Program-made: the position numbers and the translations under genes
Shown: in pieces, positions 32,632 to 41,112 of the stretch
Numbering within the stretch: the stretch's first letter is position 1
Layout: each line of letters opens with the position of its first letter
Source: Candidatus Firestoneibacteriota bacterium
GTDB lineage: Bacteria > Oederibacteriota > D2-FULL-39-29
Assembly (NCBI GenBank): GCA_903928075.1
Contig: CAIYPD010000012.1
Coordinates: forward strand, 1 to 64,000
DNA: 64,000 bases
Direction of reading: 5' to 3'
Notes under the pieces: generated by a model
The model's database searches: none
What the model was told of the DNA's origin: nothing
What the model saw: only the letters and a program-made list of their open reading frames with translations

Positions 32632-34019
32632 TGCAAATTAAATTCGGAACCGACGGCTGGAGGGCAAAAATAGCGGAAGATTTCACGTTTTCAAATTTAA
32701 AAGTAGTCGCCCAGGCCACAGCCGATTACTTTAAGACAGTTGCGGGGAGAAATAAAAAGGCCATAGTAGGTTATGATCTTAGATTTTTCTCGGAAAAATA
32801 TGCCTCTCTCGTTGCGGATATACTGGCTTCGAACGGATTTTCTGTTATCCTTGCCAAAAAAGCGGTAACCACGCCGACCGTTTCTTTTACCGTCGTAAAA
32901 GAAAAGGCTTTTTTTGGCGTAATGATCACTTCTTCTCATAACCCTTACGAATATAACGGTTTTAAAATTAAGACCTTCAACGGAGCCTCGGCGGCAAAAA
33001 AAGAGACAAGCGGGGTTGAGGCGATGCTCTTTAAAAATCCCGTAAAAGAGGGACTCCGATCCTATAAAACAAGAGACCTGATCGACCCCTATCTTTCCTT
33101 TATAAAAACTTTTGTAAATATGAAGAGGATTAATAAATGCAGCTTCAAGGTCGTTATAGAGCCTATGTACGGATCTTCCCAGGGCCTCCTGCTCAAAATA
33201 TTAAAAGATTCAAAACTAAAACTATTTCCGCTGCACCACTTTCGAGATGCAATGTTCGGCGGAATAAAGCCCGAACCTCTTGACTTCCTTTTAACGGAAG
33301 CAAAGATTGCGATAAAAAAAGAAAGAGCCGCCATCGCTTTGGTTACAGACGGAGACGGAGACAGGTTTGCGATAATTGACGATAAAAGCATATTTTATTC
33401 GACCCAGCATCTAATGCCTTTACTTTTAGAGCATTTGCTTTTCAATAAACACCTGCGGGGCGGCGTGGTGATAACTACCGCTACCACTTCGTGCGCGGAA
33501 ATTATAGCCAGGCGCAACGGTTTAAAAAGGTTTTATACACCTATAGGTTTTAAAAATATAGCAAACCTGATGTTGAAAAATGATATTCTGATTGGTGCAG
33601 AAGAAAGCGGCGGAATGGGGATAAAAGGCTATCTACCTGAACGGGACGGGATACTCCTTGGTTTGATGCTTCTGGAGATGCTGGCGGAAACGGGCAAAAA
33701 ACCCAGCGAGCTTTTGAAAGAACTTGAAAATAAATACGGCAGGTTCTGCTATGACCGTATTGATGTTAAATATCCACCCGAACAAAAAAACATCATATTT
33801 AACCGTATCGAAGCATTTAATCCTGAAAAACTCTTTGGGAAAACAGTACGGTCCATAAGCAGGGACGATGGAATAAAATACACAATGGAAGATGCTTCCT
33901 GGCTGGTACTCAGGCAATCCGGAACCGAACCGATACTTAGAATCTACGCTGAGGCCTCTAAGCCGGAGACCGTTACAAAGTATCTTAATTTTGGAAGAGA
34001 TCTGGCCTTAAAGGACTAA
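32631..34019 (+). CDS. Phosphoglucomutase/phosphomannomutase family protein
   Basis: 462 residues, alpha-D-phosphohexomutase fold. Phospho-Ser loop TSSHNPYEYNG, metal loop DGDGDRFAI, sugar-binding GAEESGGMGIKGYLPERDG and phosphate-binding RQSGTEPILRIYAEA. It interconverts hexose 1- and 6-phosphates and supplies the glycan operon. One-base overlap with the preceding gene; its end overlaps the convergent exonuclease by four bases. Confidence 0.92.
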   Translation: MQIKFGTDGWRAKIAEDFTFSNLKVVAQATADYFKTVAGRNKKAIVGYDLRFFSEKYASLVADILASNGFSVILAKKAVTTPTVSFTVVKEKAFFGVMITSSHNPYEYNGFKIKTFNGASAAKKETSGVEAMLFKNPVKEGLRSYKTRDLIDPYLSFIKTFVNMKRINKCSFKVVIEPMYGSSQGLLLKILKDSKLKLFPLHHFRDAMFGGIKPEPLDFLLTEAKIAIKKERAAIALVTDGDGDRFAIIDDKSIFYSTQHLMPLLLEHLLFNKHLRGGVVITTATTSCAEIIARRNGLKRFYTPIGFKNIANLMLKNDILIGAEESGGMGIKGYLPERDGILLGLMLLEMLAETGKKPSELLKELENKYGRFCYDRIDVKYPPEQKNIIFNRIEAFNPEKLFGKTVRSISRDDGIKYTMEDASWLVLRQSGTEPILRIYAEASKPETVTKYLNFGRDLALKD

Positions 34020-34594
34020 ATAACATTAATGTCCTTTTTTTCCTTATCTTCAATAATTTTCTTAAGAAGTTTTGCCGTAGCAATCACATCACTAAGTGCT
34101 CTGTGTTCGTTTTTTGCTTCCATTTTAAAATGCCGCCTTAAATCTGTCAGTTTAAAAGAAGGCAAAGACAAATGCTTATACATTTCTCTGGCAAGGTGAA
34201 GAGTATCCCGTGTGTGGTTTGCCGGAGCAGGTTTTCCCATTTTTTTTACTTTTTCCCTTAAAAAACCCATATCAAAAGCGAGATTATGCCCGACAATTAC
34301 CCCGTCGGCTATGAAATCAATGAATTCCGCATAGATTTGTTCAAATTTTGACTTATCTTTAACCATTTCATCAGTTATATTGTTGACCGCAGAAGCTCCG
34401 GGGGAAATAGACCGGCAGGGATTTACAAGTTTATTGTAATGCTTTTCAACATCAATATAGCCGTTTAGAAGTTTAACTGCAGCCACTTCACAGATCTCAT
34501 CACCATACCTTGCGCTTAAACCTGTTGTTTCAAAGTCAATAATAACAAAGGTGGTGTCCTTAATAGGTATGAGGTTTTTTTCAGTTTTTTTAAT
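34016..34594 (-). CDS. DnaQ-like DEDDh 3'-5' exonuclease, apparent AUU start codon
   Basis: The frame opens after a TAA at about 34620 and has no ATG, GTG or TTG before the Exo I motif FVIIDFETTGLS; the first GTG (34486) is past this essential motif. ATT at 34594 has AGGA eight bases ahead and gives a 192-residue protein: Exo I D20/E22, Exo II HNLAFDMGFLREK, Exo III EHRALSDVIATAK. Starting at ATT is therefore the likely reading, as in infC. Alternatives: start at ATA, or a sequencing error. Role: proofreading-type or repair exonuclease. Confidence 0.82.
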   Translation of the reverse strand: MKKTEKNLIPIKDTTFVIIDFETTGLSARYGDEICEVAAVKLLNGYIDVEKHYNKLVNPCRSISPGASAVNNITDEMVKDKSKFEQIYAEFIDFIADGVIVGHNLAFDMGFLREKVKKMGKPAPANHTRDTLHLAREMYKHLSLPSFKLTDLRRHFKMEAKNEHRALSDVIATAKLLKKIIEDKEKKDINVI

Positions 34595-34631
34595 ATTTCT
34601 TTTCCTGTTTTTATATTATTTTTTGATAATT

Positions 34632-35051
34632 TCAGTCAGAGATATTTATTTTTTCCGACCGGCTATGCTTCTTATTTGAGTTTAACTTTTTTTCCCGTAA
34701 AATATTTTCTTTTGCTCTTCTGTTTCTTCTCTTTTTTTGTTTTCTAATTTTGTAAGCCAATTTTGATTCTTCAGAAAGTTTGCCGAGTATTTTTGCCTCA
34801 ATTTTACTTACAAGTATTTTTCTCGCAAAATATCTGTTCTTTATCTGAGACCTTTCTTTCTGACATTTTACTTCAATCCCTGTCGGCAGGTGCTTCAAAT
34901 AGACGCAGGTCTCGACCTTATTAACATTTTGCCCGCCGGGCCCGCCGGAACGGAGAAATTTCTCTATAAGCTCATTCTCCTTAATCCCGTACTTTGCCAT
35001 CCTGGCTTCCAGCGCCGACCGCTTCTCTATGCTTACACCAAAATCATTCAT
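34632..35051 (-). CDS. GGQ-domain ribosome-rescue/release-factor-like protein (ArfB/C12orf65-like)
   Basis: 139 residues: a lone RF-1 catalytic domain, [25 protein letters not shown], with the peptidyl-tRNA-hydrolysing GGQ. It has no codon-recognition domain and has a strongly basic tail ([22 protein letters not shown]) that in ArfB enters the empty mRNA channel. It probably releases stalled ribosomes. The exonuclease frame opens just downstream on the same strand. Confidence 0.88.
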   Translation of the reverse strand: MNDFGVSIEKRSALEARMAKYGIKENELIEKFLRSGGPGGQNVNKVETCVYLKHLPTGIEVKCQKERSQIKNRYFARKILVSKIEAKILGKLSEESKLAYKIRKQKKRRNRRAKENILREKKLNSNKKHSRSEKINISD

Positions 35052-35127
35052 TTTTTATAGGTAGTTTTAAGAACTATGTTGTATTATACAGATTTGCGAA
35101 TATTTTACCATTAATATTTGCTTTTTT

Positions 35128-35967
35128 TTATTGCAGGCTTATCCCTTCTGCCTTCGCTTTCGACCTAAAAAATTCGGCCGCTTTTAAATATTCCCGCTCG
35201 TTTGGCAGATGTTCCAATAGAACCGGAAGATTCCGGTCAGAAAGCCCGTCAATCTCTTTGAGGTAAACCCGGTAATCAAGGTTTCCCAGCCCGGGTCTCA
35301 CTTCATCAAGATGTGTCGTTAGATTCTCCTGGAGTTTAATGTCCTTTGCATGACAACTTTTAATATATTTACCGAGCTTTTTTACAAATGTTTTTATTAT
35401 TTCCGCGTTTTTAAAGTATTTTTCCGGGCTGTTTATCATATTTACCGGATCAAAATGTACCGCAAACTGCTTTCTATCTATTGCCTTTATCAGGTCCAAA
35501 TAAACCTCCGGAGAATTCGGGTACATCCAGGGCATCGTTTCCAAAGCATAAAAAGTTCTTTTCGGCTTAACCGCATCTATAATACAACGGACCTTAGCAA
35601 CAATCATTTCAAAAGTTTCAGTAGTAAGATCCAGGCTGCTTGGACCGTCCCATTTGACCCCTCTTGAGCCGGCAATATTCACACAGCACCTCGCGCCCAC
35701 GGCCTCGGCAAGGGCAAGTGATTTTTTACAGTGAAGAAGCGCGGTCTTAGCCGTTTTTTTATCCGGACTCAAGGGATTTGACCAGGCTCCAACTTCCGCT
35801 ATCACTACATCGTTTTTCAAAGAGGCTTGTTCGTAAGATTGAATTGTCTTGGAATCTGTGTCAGTTTTCAAAGGACAGAAGGCAGCTGAATAGCCGGAGG
35901 CTTTTACAGCCGCAACCCACTCTTTTGCATCGTTACATTTTTTAAAAACCGGACCGCCAAAGCGCAT
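35128..35967 (-). CDS. Sugar phosphate isomerase/epimerase (xylose-isomerase-like TIM barrel)
   Basis: 279 residues. Metal-ligand type residues at the ends of strands: ALETMPWMY, FAVHFDPVNMI, IKSCHAKDIKL and PVLLEHLPN. This is the AP-endonuclease-2/xylose-isomerase-like family that includes myo-inositol and sugar epimerases. Substrate unknown. It stands alone, 51 bases from the amidotransferase gene. Confidence 0.82.
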   Translation of the reverse strand: MRFGGPVFKKCNDAKEWVAAVKASGYSAAFCPLKTDTDSKTIQSYEQASLKNDVVIAEVGAWSNPLSPDKKTAKTALLHCKKSLALAEAVGARCCVNIAGSRGVKWDGPSSLDLTTETFEMIVAKVRCIIDAVKPKRTFYALETMPWMYPNSPEVYLDLIKAIDRKQFAVHFDPVNMINSPEKYFKNAEIIKTFVKKLGKYIKSCHAKDIKLQENLTTHLDEVRPGLGNLDYRVYLKEIDGLSDRNLPVLLEHLPNEREYLKAAEFFRSKAKAEGISLQ

Positions 35968-36018
35968 AAATTCTCTCCGTTTAACTTAAATGTATTTATC
36001 TTTTGGACTATTTAATTT

Positions 36019-36705
36019 TTATAATATTTTAAGTAAATTTGAATAAATAATGTGCGCGCGCCGCTCGTATTCTACTTTATTTTTATATGATTCCAGTATT
36101 ATATTCTTACTTTCGGCAGCACCCAGTTCCCCTTTTAGCCAGTTTTCTATCATAGCCGGAGTTGCTTCAATATGGAACTGTAAACCGTAGGCGTTTTTTC
36201 CGTACTTGAAGGCCTGATTAATAGTATTAGTTGAATCGGAAAGGAGTATTCCATTATTCGGTACTGTAAACATATCTTCGTGCCATTGAAAAACAGAATA
36301 TGTTTTTGGCACATTCCGGAAAAGTATATCTTCCTGCCCTCTCTCTGTAAGCCTTACCTCATGCCATCCTATCTCTTTAACCGGAGCTTTTATAACTTTT
36401 GCACCAAGGGCTTTTGCCAGAAGCTGCGCTCCCAGGCAAACCCCGAGATAGGGGATTTCTTCATTCAGTATTTCTTTGATAAAGGTATTTTCTGCTTTCA
36501 AGAATGTATATTTTTCTTCATCATAAACACTCATCGGCCCGCCCATTATAACTACCAGCTTAAATTCTTTAATATTTGCGGGAAAACGACGGGTTTTTTC
36601 CAACTCAAGAACTACAGGCACATACCCCCGACCCTTATAGAAGGTTTCCAGCGTACCTGCTCCCTCACTTTCTATATGTTTTACTATTAAGATTTTATTA
36701 TACAT
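36019..36705 (-). CDS. Class I glutamine amidotransferase (GMP-synthase-like)
   Basis: 228 residues. Nucleophile elbow GVCLGAQLLAKALGA, catalytic His in YGLQFHIEAT, and oxyanion-type MGGPMSVYDEE near residue 55. Stand-alone relatives include gamma-glutamyl-polyamine or peptide hydrolases and GuaA-like proteins of unknown target. It starts three bases after the HEAT/anti-sigma gene, so probably the last gene of the sigma operon. Confidence 0.85.
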   Translation of the reverse strand: MYNKILIVKHIESEGAGTLETFYKGRGYVPVVLELEKTRRFPANIKEFKLVVIMGGPMSVYDEEKYTFLKAENTFIKEILNEEIPYLGVCLGAQLLAKALGAKVIKAPVKEIGWHEVRLTERGQEDILFRNVPKTYSVFQWHEDMFTVPNNGILLSDSTNTINQAFKYGKNAYGLQFHIEATPAMIENWLKGELGAAESKNIILESYKNKVEYERRAHIIYSNLLKIL

Positions 36706-36708
36706 AAT

Positions 36709-38673
36709 TTACTCTGTTATTTTTTTTATTGCCTCTTCTGCGGCTTCAGCCACGCGGGAATCGGAATCCTTAAGGCCTTCATAAAGAACTGTCAGGAATA
36801 TTTTATTATTTAAGCGCTCAAAAGCTTCCATTGCCGCCTTGCGAATTAAAGGGTTTTGGTCTTTAGCTGCGGAGAAAATGACGGGAACAACCGCTTTTTC
36901 TTTCATTTTACTCAGAGCCGAAACTTCTATAGCGCTCAGCATGAACCTGAAATCCTGTTTGTTGATAACTTTTAGTATCTCCTCTAAGGTTTCTTTCAAA
37001 AATTTATTTCCGTCTTTTGCCGACACCTCATAAACTTTTTGTTTAAGGGCAGGAGTTGCTCCCAGAGCTCTGGAATATGCTATCAAGGCCGCAACTTTAG
37101 ACAGACGCTCTGGATCATCTATAGATTTTAAAAGCAACTCTATCTGCTTATCGCGGTCCGCCCTGTAATATCCGGGAAGCAGATAACCGAGAGCCCGTAT
37201 AGCAGGAAACCTGAGCTCTTTATTCCCCGGTTGAGAAAGAAGGGCGGTTATCTCCGGTACGGCTTCGGAGAAATTAATATTAACCAGCGTCTGAATAACT
37301 CTTTTTCGGATATTGTCATCCCTGTCTTTCAGCAAAGACAATAAAGCCGGAAATGTTTTTGGGTTTTTTATCCTTTCCAGAGCGAGAATGGCATACCATT
37401 TCACATTATTGTCGGGATTCGCGAGGTTTTTAGAAATATTCTCGGAAACCGAAAAATTGCCTATTTTTCTTGCAAGTTTTAAAGCGTTAATTCTGGCATT
37501 CAGGTCGGTACTGTCAAGCTCTTTTAAAAGTTCCGGCAGGCCTGAGACTTGCTCTCCGAGGCTCTGTAAAGCCAGCGCGACATTTATTCTTACTTCAACA
37601 TCTTTATCTTCCCGCATCCATTTAAGACGGTCCCGAGCTTCCATTGCTTTTAATTTTCCGAGATCTAGGACTGCTTCAGCCCGTACAAACTTATCTTTAT
37701 CCCGTAAGATTTTGACCAAAGGTTTTATAGCTTCTTTACCAAAAGCGCAAAGTGCGGCGGCGGCTTCCATTCTTACGCGCGGGTCCAAATCCTCAAGCAT
37801 CGAACTAACATTCTGCATATCCTGTTTGCCTCTTAATTCAAAAATCGTTCTTATGGCCTGGATTCTAACCTGGTTTTCCTGATTTTTAAGCGCCTCAGTT
37901 ATACCGAGCGTTGTCATAAACTTGCTATTTTGAGAGACAATTGCAATGTTCCCTTTGGTAATAAGTGCTTTTTCTGTTTTTCCTTTTACCGCAACACTGC
38001 CTTCTACAACACTCACCAGGGTGTTTAGTTTGTTTGCTGACACAAAAAGAACCGTACCCAGAATACCTATCTCTGCATTGGCCGTCTTAATTTTAAATTC
38101 CTGGCCGGGATACTTCCGGATTTCCGCTTTTAAATCACCTTCAAGAAAACAGGACTTATCTTTCTCTTTAAAAGCCTCAATTCTCAGTTTTGCTCTTTTA
38201 GAAACGGTGAATTTGCTTCCATCGTTCAACAGCACCTCAACTTCTGCTTCCCCCGCAGAAATAATATCTCCCGTCTTTACTTCCACAGCGCGGCCTTCCT
38301 CGTCACCCGCTTCTTTTGCAGATCCAATAATTACCGGCAAGGAAAAATAATATACCAAAAGAGCTAGGCCTAGAACTATAATAAAGGTTAAACCCGTGGC
38401 GGCAGGATTTAAAAAAGAAGGAATAAATGACGGGCCTGTTTTTTTTCCGCTATTTTTGACGGTGTTTATAACATTTTCTTCAAATGAAGATGAAGAGCCT
38501 GGTATTTTCCACTTCGAGAGAATCTCGTTCATCTTTTCATATTCCCTGAAAAACCAGACGCAATCCGGGCATTCTTTCAGATGGGTCTCAACATTTTCCC
38601 TGGCTTGATTTGAAAGTACTTCTTCAAAATAGCCTTCCGCAATATCTCTTATTTTTTCACAATGCTTTTCCAT
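36709..38673 (-). CDS. Zinc-finger anti-sigma factor fused to FecR domain and HEAT repeats
   Basis: 654 residues. 1-60: anti-sigma zinc finger with H31, C35, C38 (HLKECPDC). About 86-115: one membrane helix. About 125-260: FecR-type domain (VEVKTGDIISAGEAEVEVLLNDGSKF, AEIGILGTVLFVSANKLNTLVSVVEGSVAVKG). About 270-654: ten or so HEAT/PBS-lyase-type repeats (DPRVRMEAAAALCAFG, DKFVRAEAVLDLGKL). The N-terminus would hold the sigma factor in the cytoplasm and the rest lie in the periplasm. Overlaps the sigma gene by 17 bases. Confidence 0.88.
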   Translation of the reverse strand: MEKHCEKIRDIAEGYFEEVLSNQARENVETHLKECPDCVWFFREYEKMNEILSKWKIPGSSSSFEENVINTVKNSGKKTGPSFIPSFLNPAATGLTFIIVLGLALLVYYFSLPVIIGSAKEAGDEEGRAVEVKTGDIISAGEAEVEVLLNDGSKFTVSKRAKLRIEAFKEKDKSCFLEGDLKAEIRKYPGQEFKIKTANAEIGILGTVLFVSANKLNTLVSVVEGSVAVKGKTEKALITKGNIAIVSQNSKFMTTLGITEALKNQENQVRIQAIRTIFELRGKQDMQNVSSMLEDLDPRVRMEAAAALCAFGKEAIKPLVKILRDKDKFVRAEAVLDLGKLKAMEARDRLKWMREDKDVEVRINVALALQSLGEQVSGLPELLKELDSTDLNARINALKLARKIGNFSVSENISKNLANPDNNVKWYAILALERIKNPKTFPALLSLLKDRDDNIRKRVIQTLVNINFSEAVPEITALLSQPGNKELRFPAIRALGYLLPGYYRADRDKQIELLLKSIDDPERLSKVAALIAYSRALGATPALKQKVYEVSAKDGNKFLKETLEEILKVINKQDFRFMLSAIEVSALSKMKEKAVVPVIFSAAKDQNPLIRKAAMEAFERLNNKIFLTVLYEGLKDSDSRVAEAAEEAIKKITE

Positions 38674-39229
38674 GATCCTCTTTAAGATAGGGCCAAAGAA
38701 GGTCTTTTAGCTTTACCTTGGCCTTATTGAATTTATTTTTAACATCGCTTACCGGAAGATTTAGAAACGCGCCCGCTTCTTCGTAGGAAAAGCCCTCGAA
38801 GTCTTTTAAAATAATTATTATTCTCTGGTCATCCGGCAGGGTCTCTATACATTTCTCAAATCTCTGCAACAACTCTCCGGCAAGAGCGTCATTTTCAATA
38901 TCTTCGACCTGTTCGAAACTGGTATAGTCCCTATCATGGTCTGCTTCCAGCCTCTTAATTCTCAACTCGTTAAAACAATAATTTCTGACAATTGTGTGAA
39001 CACAAATTGAGAATTTTGCGCCCTTGTCGGGATCATAGGACCTTATAAAATTAAATATTTTAACAAAAATATCAGTTGCCATATTTTCCAGTTCTTCGGG
39101 ATATTTGCCTGCAAGGAACCTGAAAAGCAAAGAGAAGACAAATTTCTGATAACACCCCACAACAACCCTGAACGACTCGGCATCGCCCCTTTTTATTCTA
39201 ATCAATATGTCTTTGCTTATTTCTTCCAT
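38657..39229 (-). CDS. RNA polymerase sigma factor, ECF family
   Basis: 190 residues. Region 2: ESFRVVVGCYQKFVFSLLFR ... LENMATDIFVKIFNFI and KFSICVHTIVRNYCFNELR. Region 4: ETLPDDQRIIIILKDFEGFSYEEAGAFLNLPVSDVKNKFNKA. It is the first gene of the operon, overlapping its anti-sigma partner. ECF factors usually activate their own promoter; the -35/-10 here look house-keeping-like instead. Confidence 0.93.
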   Translation of the reverse strand: MEEISKDILIRIKRGDAESFRVVVGCYQKFVFSLLFRFLAGKYPEELENMATDIFVKIFNFIRSYDPDKGAKFSICVHTIVRNYCFNELRIKRLEADHDRDYTSFEQVEDIENDALAGELLQRFEKCIETLPDDQRIIIILKDFEGFSYEEAGAFLNLPVSDVKNKFNKAKVKLKDLLWPYLKEDHGKAL

Positions 39230-39275
39230 ATTTTTTGGCCGTTTTTACAAAAAAACTCTATTTCCTGCATATTTC

Positions 39276-39305
39276 ATTCTACCAGATAGATGAAGTCTTT
39301 ATCAA
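39276..39305 (-). promoter_or_regulatory. Promoter of the ECF sigma operon
   Basis: Minus strand -35 TTGATA (39300-39305), 18-base spacer, -10 TAGAAT (39276-39281); about 40 bases of leader. Confidence 0.55.
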
Positions 39306-39330
39306 CACTCGATTTATGATACAACAAAAA

Positions 39331-39356
39331 AGCCCTGCGCAATTATGCGCAAGGCT
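39331..39356 (-). terminator. Terminator after the fucI-like gene
   Basis: Minus strand AGCCTTGCGCA-taat-TGCGCAGGGCT with one G-T wobble, followed by six T. Closes the LacI/GH172/GH116/FucI operon. Confidence 0.85.
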
Positions 39357-39383
39357 TCAGTGCTTTTTAATAACCTTAATCTT

Positions 39384-41096
39384 CTACTTCCTCAGCATTA
39401 TCTTTGCATTATTTTCTCCGCCGTTAATAATATAGAGAAGCGGAACCGGTCTGTCTGTTCCTTCAATAAACGAAGGGCGCGCCATCCAGGGCGCTCCTGA
39501 GAGCACATTGTTTAAATCCATCCAGTACTGGAGCCGGGCAGGCTTTAAACCCCAGGTCATGTGGAAATGATTTGCCGGAGCATATTGTTTATACTCGATC
39601 ATTGAAGCGTACTTCGGCACCACAAAGGTGTGAGGCCAGGTGGCATTGGAGGTACTTGCGACCGCTTTCGCGACCTTCTCCGGCAATTCCGCCGTTGTTG
39701 CTTCATCCCAAACCATGGTGAACATATTTGAAAGGGAAGAGTAGGCAAGCCGCCCGGCAATCCCCTCTATCCCGCCGGGGCTGGTAAAGGTTACAGAATT
39801 TCCCATTCCCGGGAAATACCCCTCATCCGCAAGCGGGAAGGTTACCTTGGACATTATTTCTTTTACGGAAGAGCCGGGCTTTGCCGCCCAGTCAAAAGAT
39901 GCGCTTCCGGAATTATCACCATCGACAAAACCTTTCTTAATCCAGGTCTCGTTCTCTTTTACTCCCTTAATCCCAAGCTTCTTAAGCAAGGCCTTGACTT
40001 CCCAGGCTTCCCAAACTTTTCTAAAATCCATGAAAAGCGGCGGGTTGCCCCCAGAAAGATGGGTGAAAAACAGCATGGTAAGAAGCCCCTGTCCGTCAGC
40101 TTCGGTTGCAAAAGGCAGCGGTTGCTTTTTCCCGTTGTGGTCAAAGGTGGAATTAAAAAGGGATTCCATTATATCGGCAACGGGCAAGGGGATGCCTCTC
40201 TTGTCTGACCCCCACTCAAGTTGACTCATAAAACCGCCCCCTACCGCATTAAGGTCCTTTAGGAGATCCCGGGTGATGAGATACATCGCCAGCGATTTTT
40301 CAAAGCGCTCCTCGTCCATCTTCCCTTTTAATTCTATTCTTTTCTCACAGTAGGACATGAGCCAGGCTTTAAGTTCTTTAAGCTCTTTTTTATTATAGGC
40401 TTCCTTTCTCAGCATGTCGGCAAGAAGTTTCATATCCAGCCTGGTAAGTTCTATCCCGAAAATATTTCTGGTAGGAAGAATGTGGGCAAGGGCTGTTTCC
40501 ATCCCCATGGAATCATGACCTAATAGAACGGCGCGTTTTCCTTTCAATAACTGGGTCGTAACCGCAGCATAACACCAGTCCACAAGGTCTTCGGCGGTCT
40601 TTTCGGTCATTTCCGGCATAAGCCCCGTATCCGGCCAGGTGCCGACTACAAGATGAACCAGCCTTCCAAATTGAGAGATAGCGCCGGATGCGGCATGCGC
40701 GAAAACTACTCCCGGCTTCGGCCCGGAATTTCCGCAGACCAGACAAAGAGGTGTATCTTTAGGAAACTGCTGAAGAAGTGAAATAAGAGATAATTGAGGG
40801 AAGGCCCAGGTATCCGGCGCGCAGACAAGAATGTTTACCCCCTTTGACTTAAGTTGTTTTGCCACTATATCCGCCTGTTTTTCCCCATCCACAAGAATAT
40901 CAGAATATACAACATCCGCCGCTTCCCCTCTAGCAAGTTTTACTCCGGCGGTAATTCTTTCTGCTACCAGGCCAATAATATTCTTGGCTCTTTCTCTTGA
41001 AGCCGCGTCAATTCTCGGATCCCCGGTTGCAAAGACTCCTATCACAGGATTTACCGGGTACGAAATTTCAGCATTTATCTTTACTGGCTTTTTCAT
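39384..41096 (-). CDS. L-fucose/D-arabinose isomerase family protein
   Basis: 570 residues, near the length of FucI. The active-site region PFATEADGQGLLTMLFFTHLSGGNPPLFMDFRKVW aligns with the E. coli FucI block holding catalytic Glu and Asp; the late His is in ANHFHMTWGLKP. The enzyme interconverts L-fucose/L-fuculose or D-arabinose/D-ribulose. It is the last gene of an operon with two glycosidases. AAGGAG precedes the start. Confidence 0.82.
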   Translation of the reverse strand: MKKPVKINAEISYPVNPVIGVFATGDPRIDAASRERAKNIIGLVAERITAGVKLARGEAADVVYSDILVDGEKQADIVAKQLKSKGVNILVCAPDTWAFPQLSLISLLQQFPKDTPLCLVCGNSGPKPGVVFAHAASGAISQFGRLVHLVVGTWPDTGLMPEMTEKTAEDLVDWCYAAVTTQLLKGKRAVLLGHDSMGMETALAHILPTRNIFGIELTRLDMKLLADMLRKEAYNKKELKELKAWLMSYCEKRIELKGKMDEERFEKSLAMYLITRDLLKDLNAVGGGFMSQLEWGSDKRGIPLPVADIMESLFNSTFDHNGKKQPLPFATEADGQGLLTMLFFTHLSGGNPPLFMDFRKVWEAWEVKALLKKLGIKGVKENETWIKKGFVDGDNSGSASFDWAAKPGSSVKEIMSKVTFPLADEGYFPGMGNSVTFTSPGGIEGIAGRLAYSSLSNMFTMVWDEATTAELPEKVAKAVASTSNATWPHTFVVPKYASMIEYKQYAPANHFHMTWGLKPARLQYWMDLNNVLSGAPWMARPSFIEGTDRPVPLLYIINGGENNAKIMLRK

Positions 41097-41112
41097 ATAG
41101 CACTCCTTGTGT

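Noticed and set aside
34016-34486. Short exonuclease starting at GTG 34486
   Set aside because: It would lack the catalytic DxE of Exo I, which is encoded in frame just upstream.
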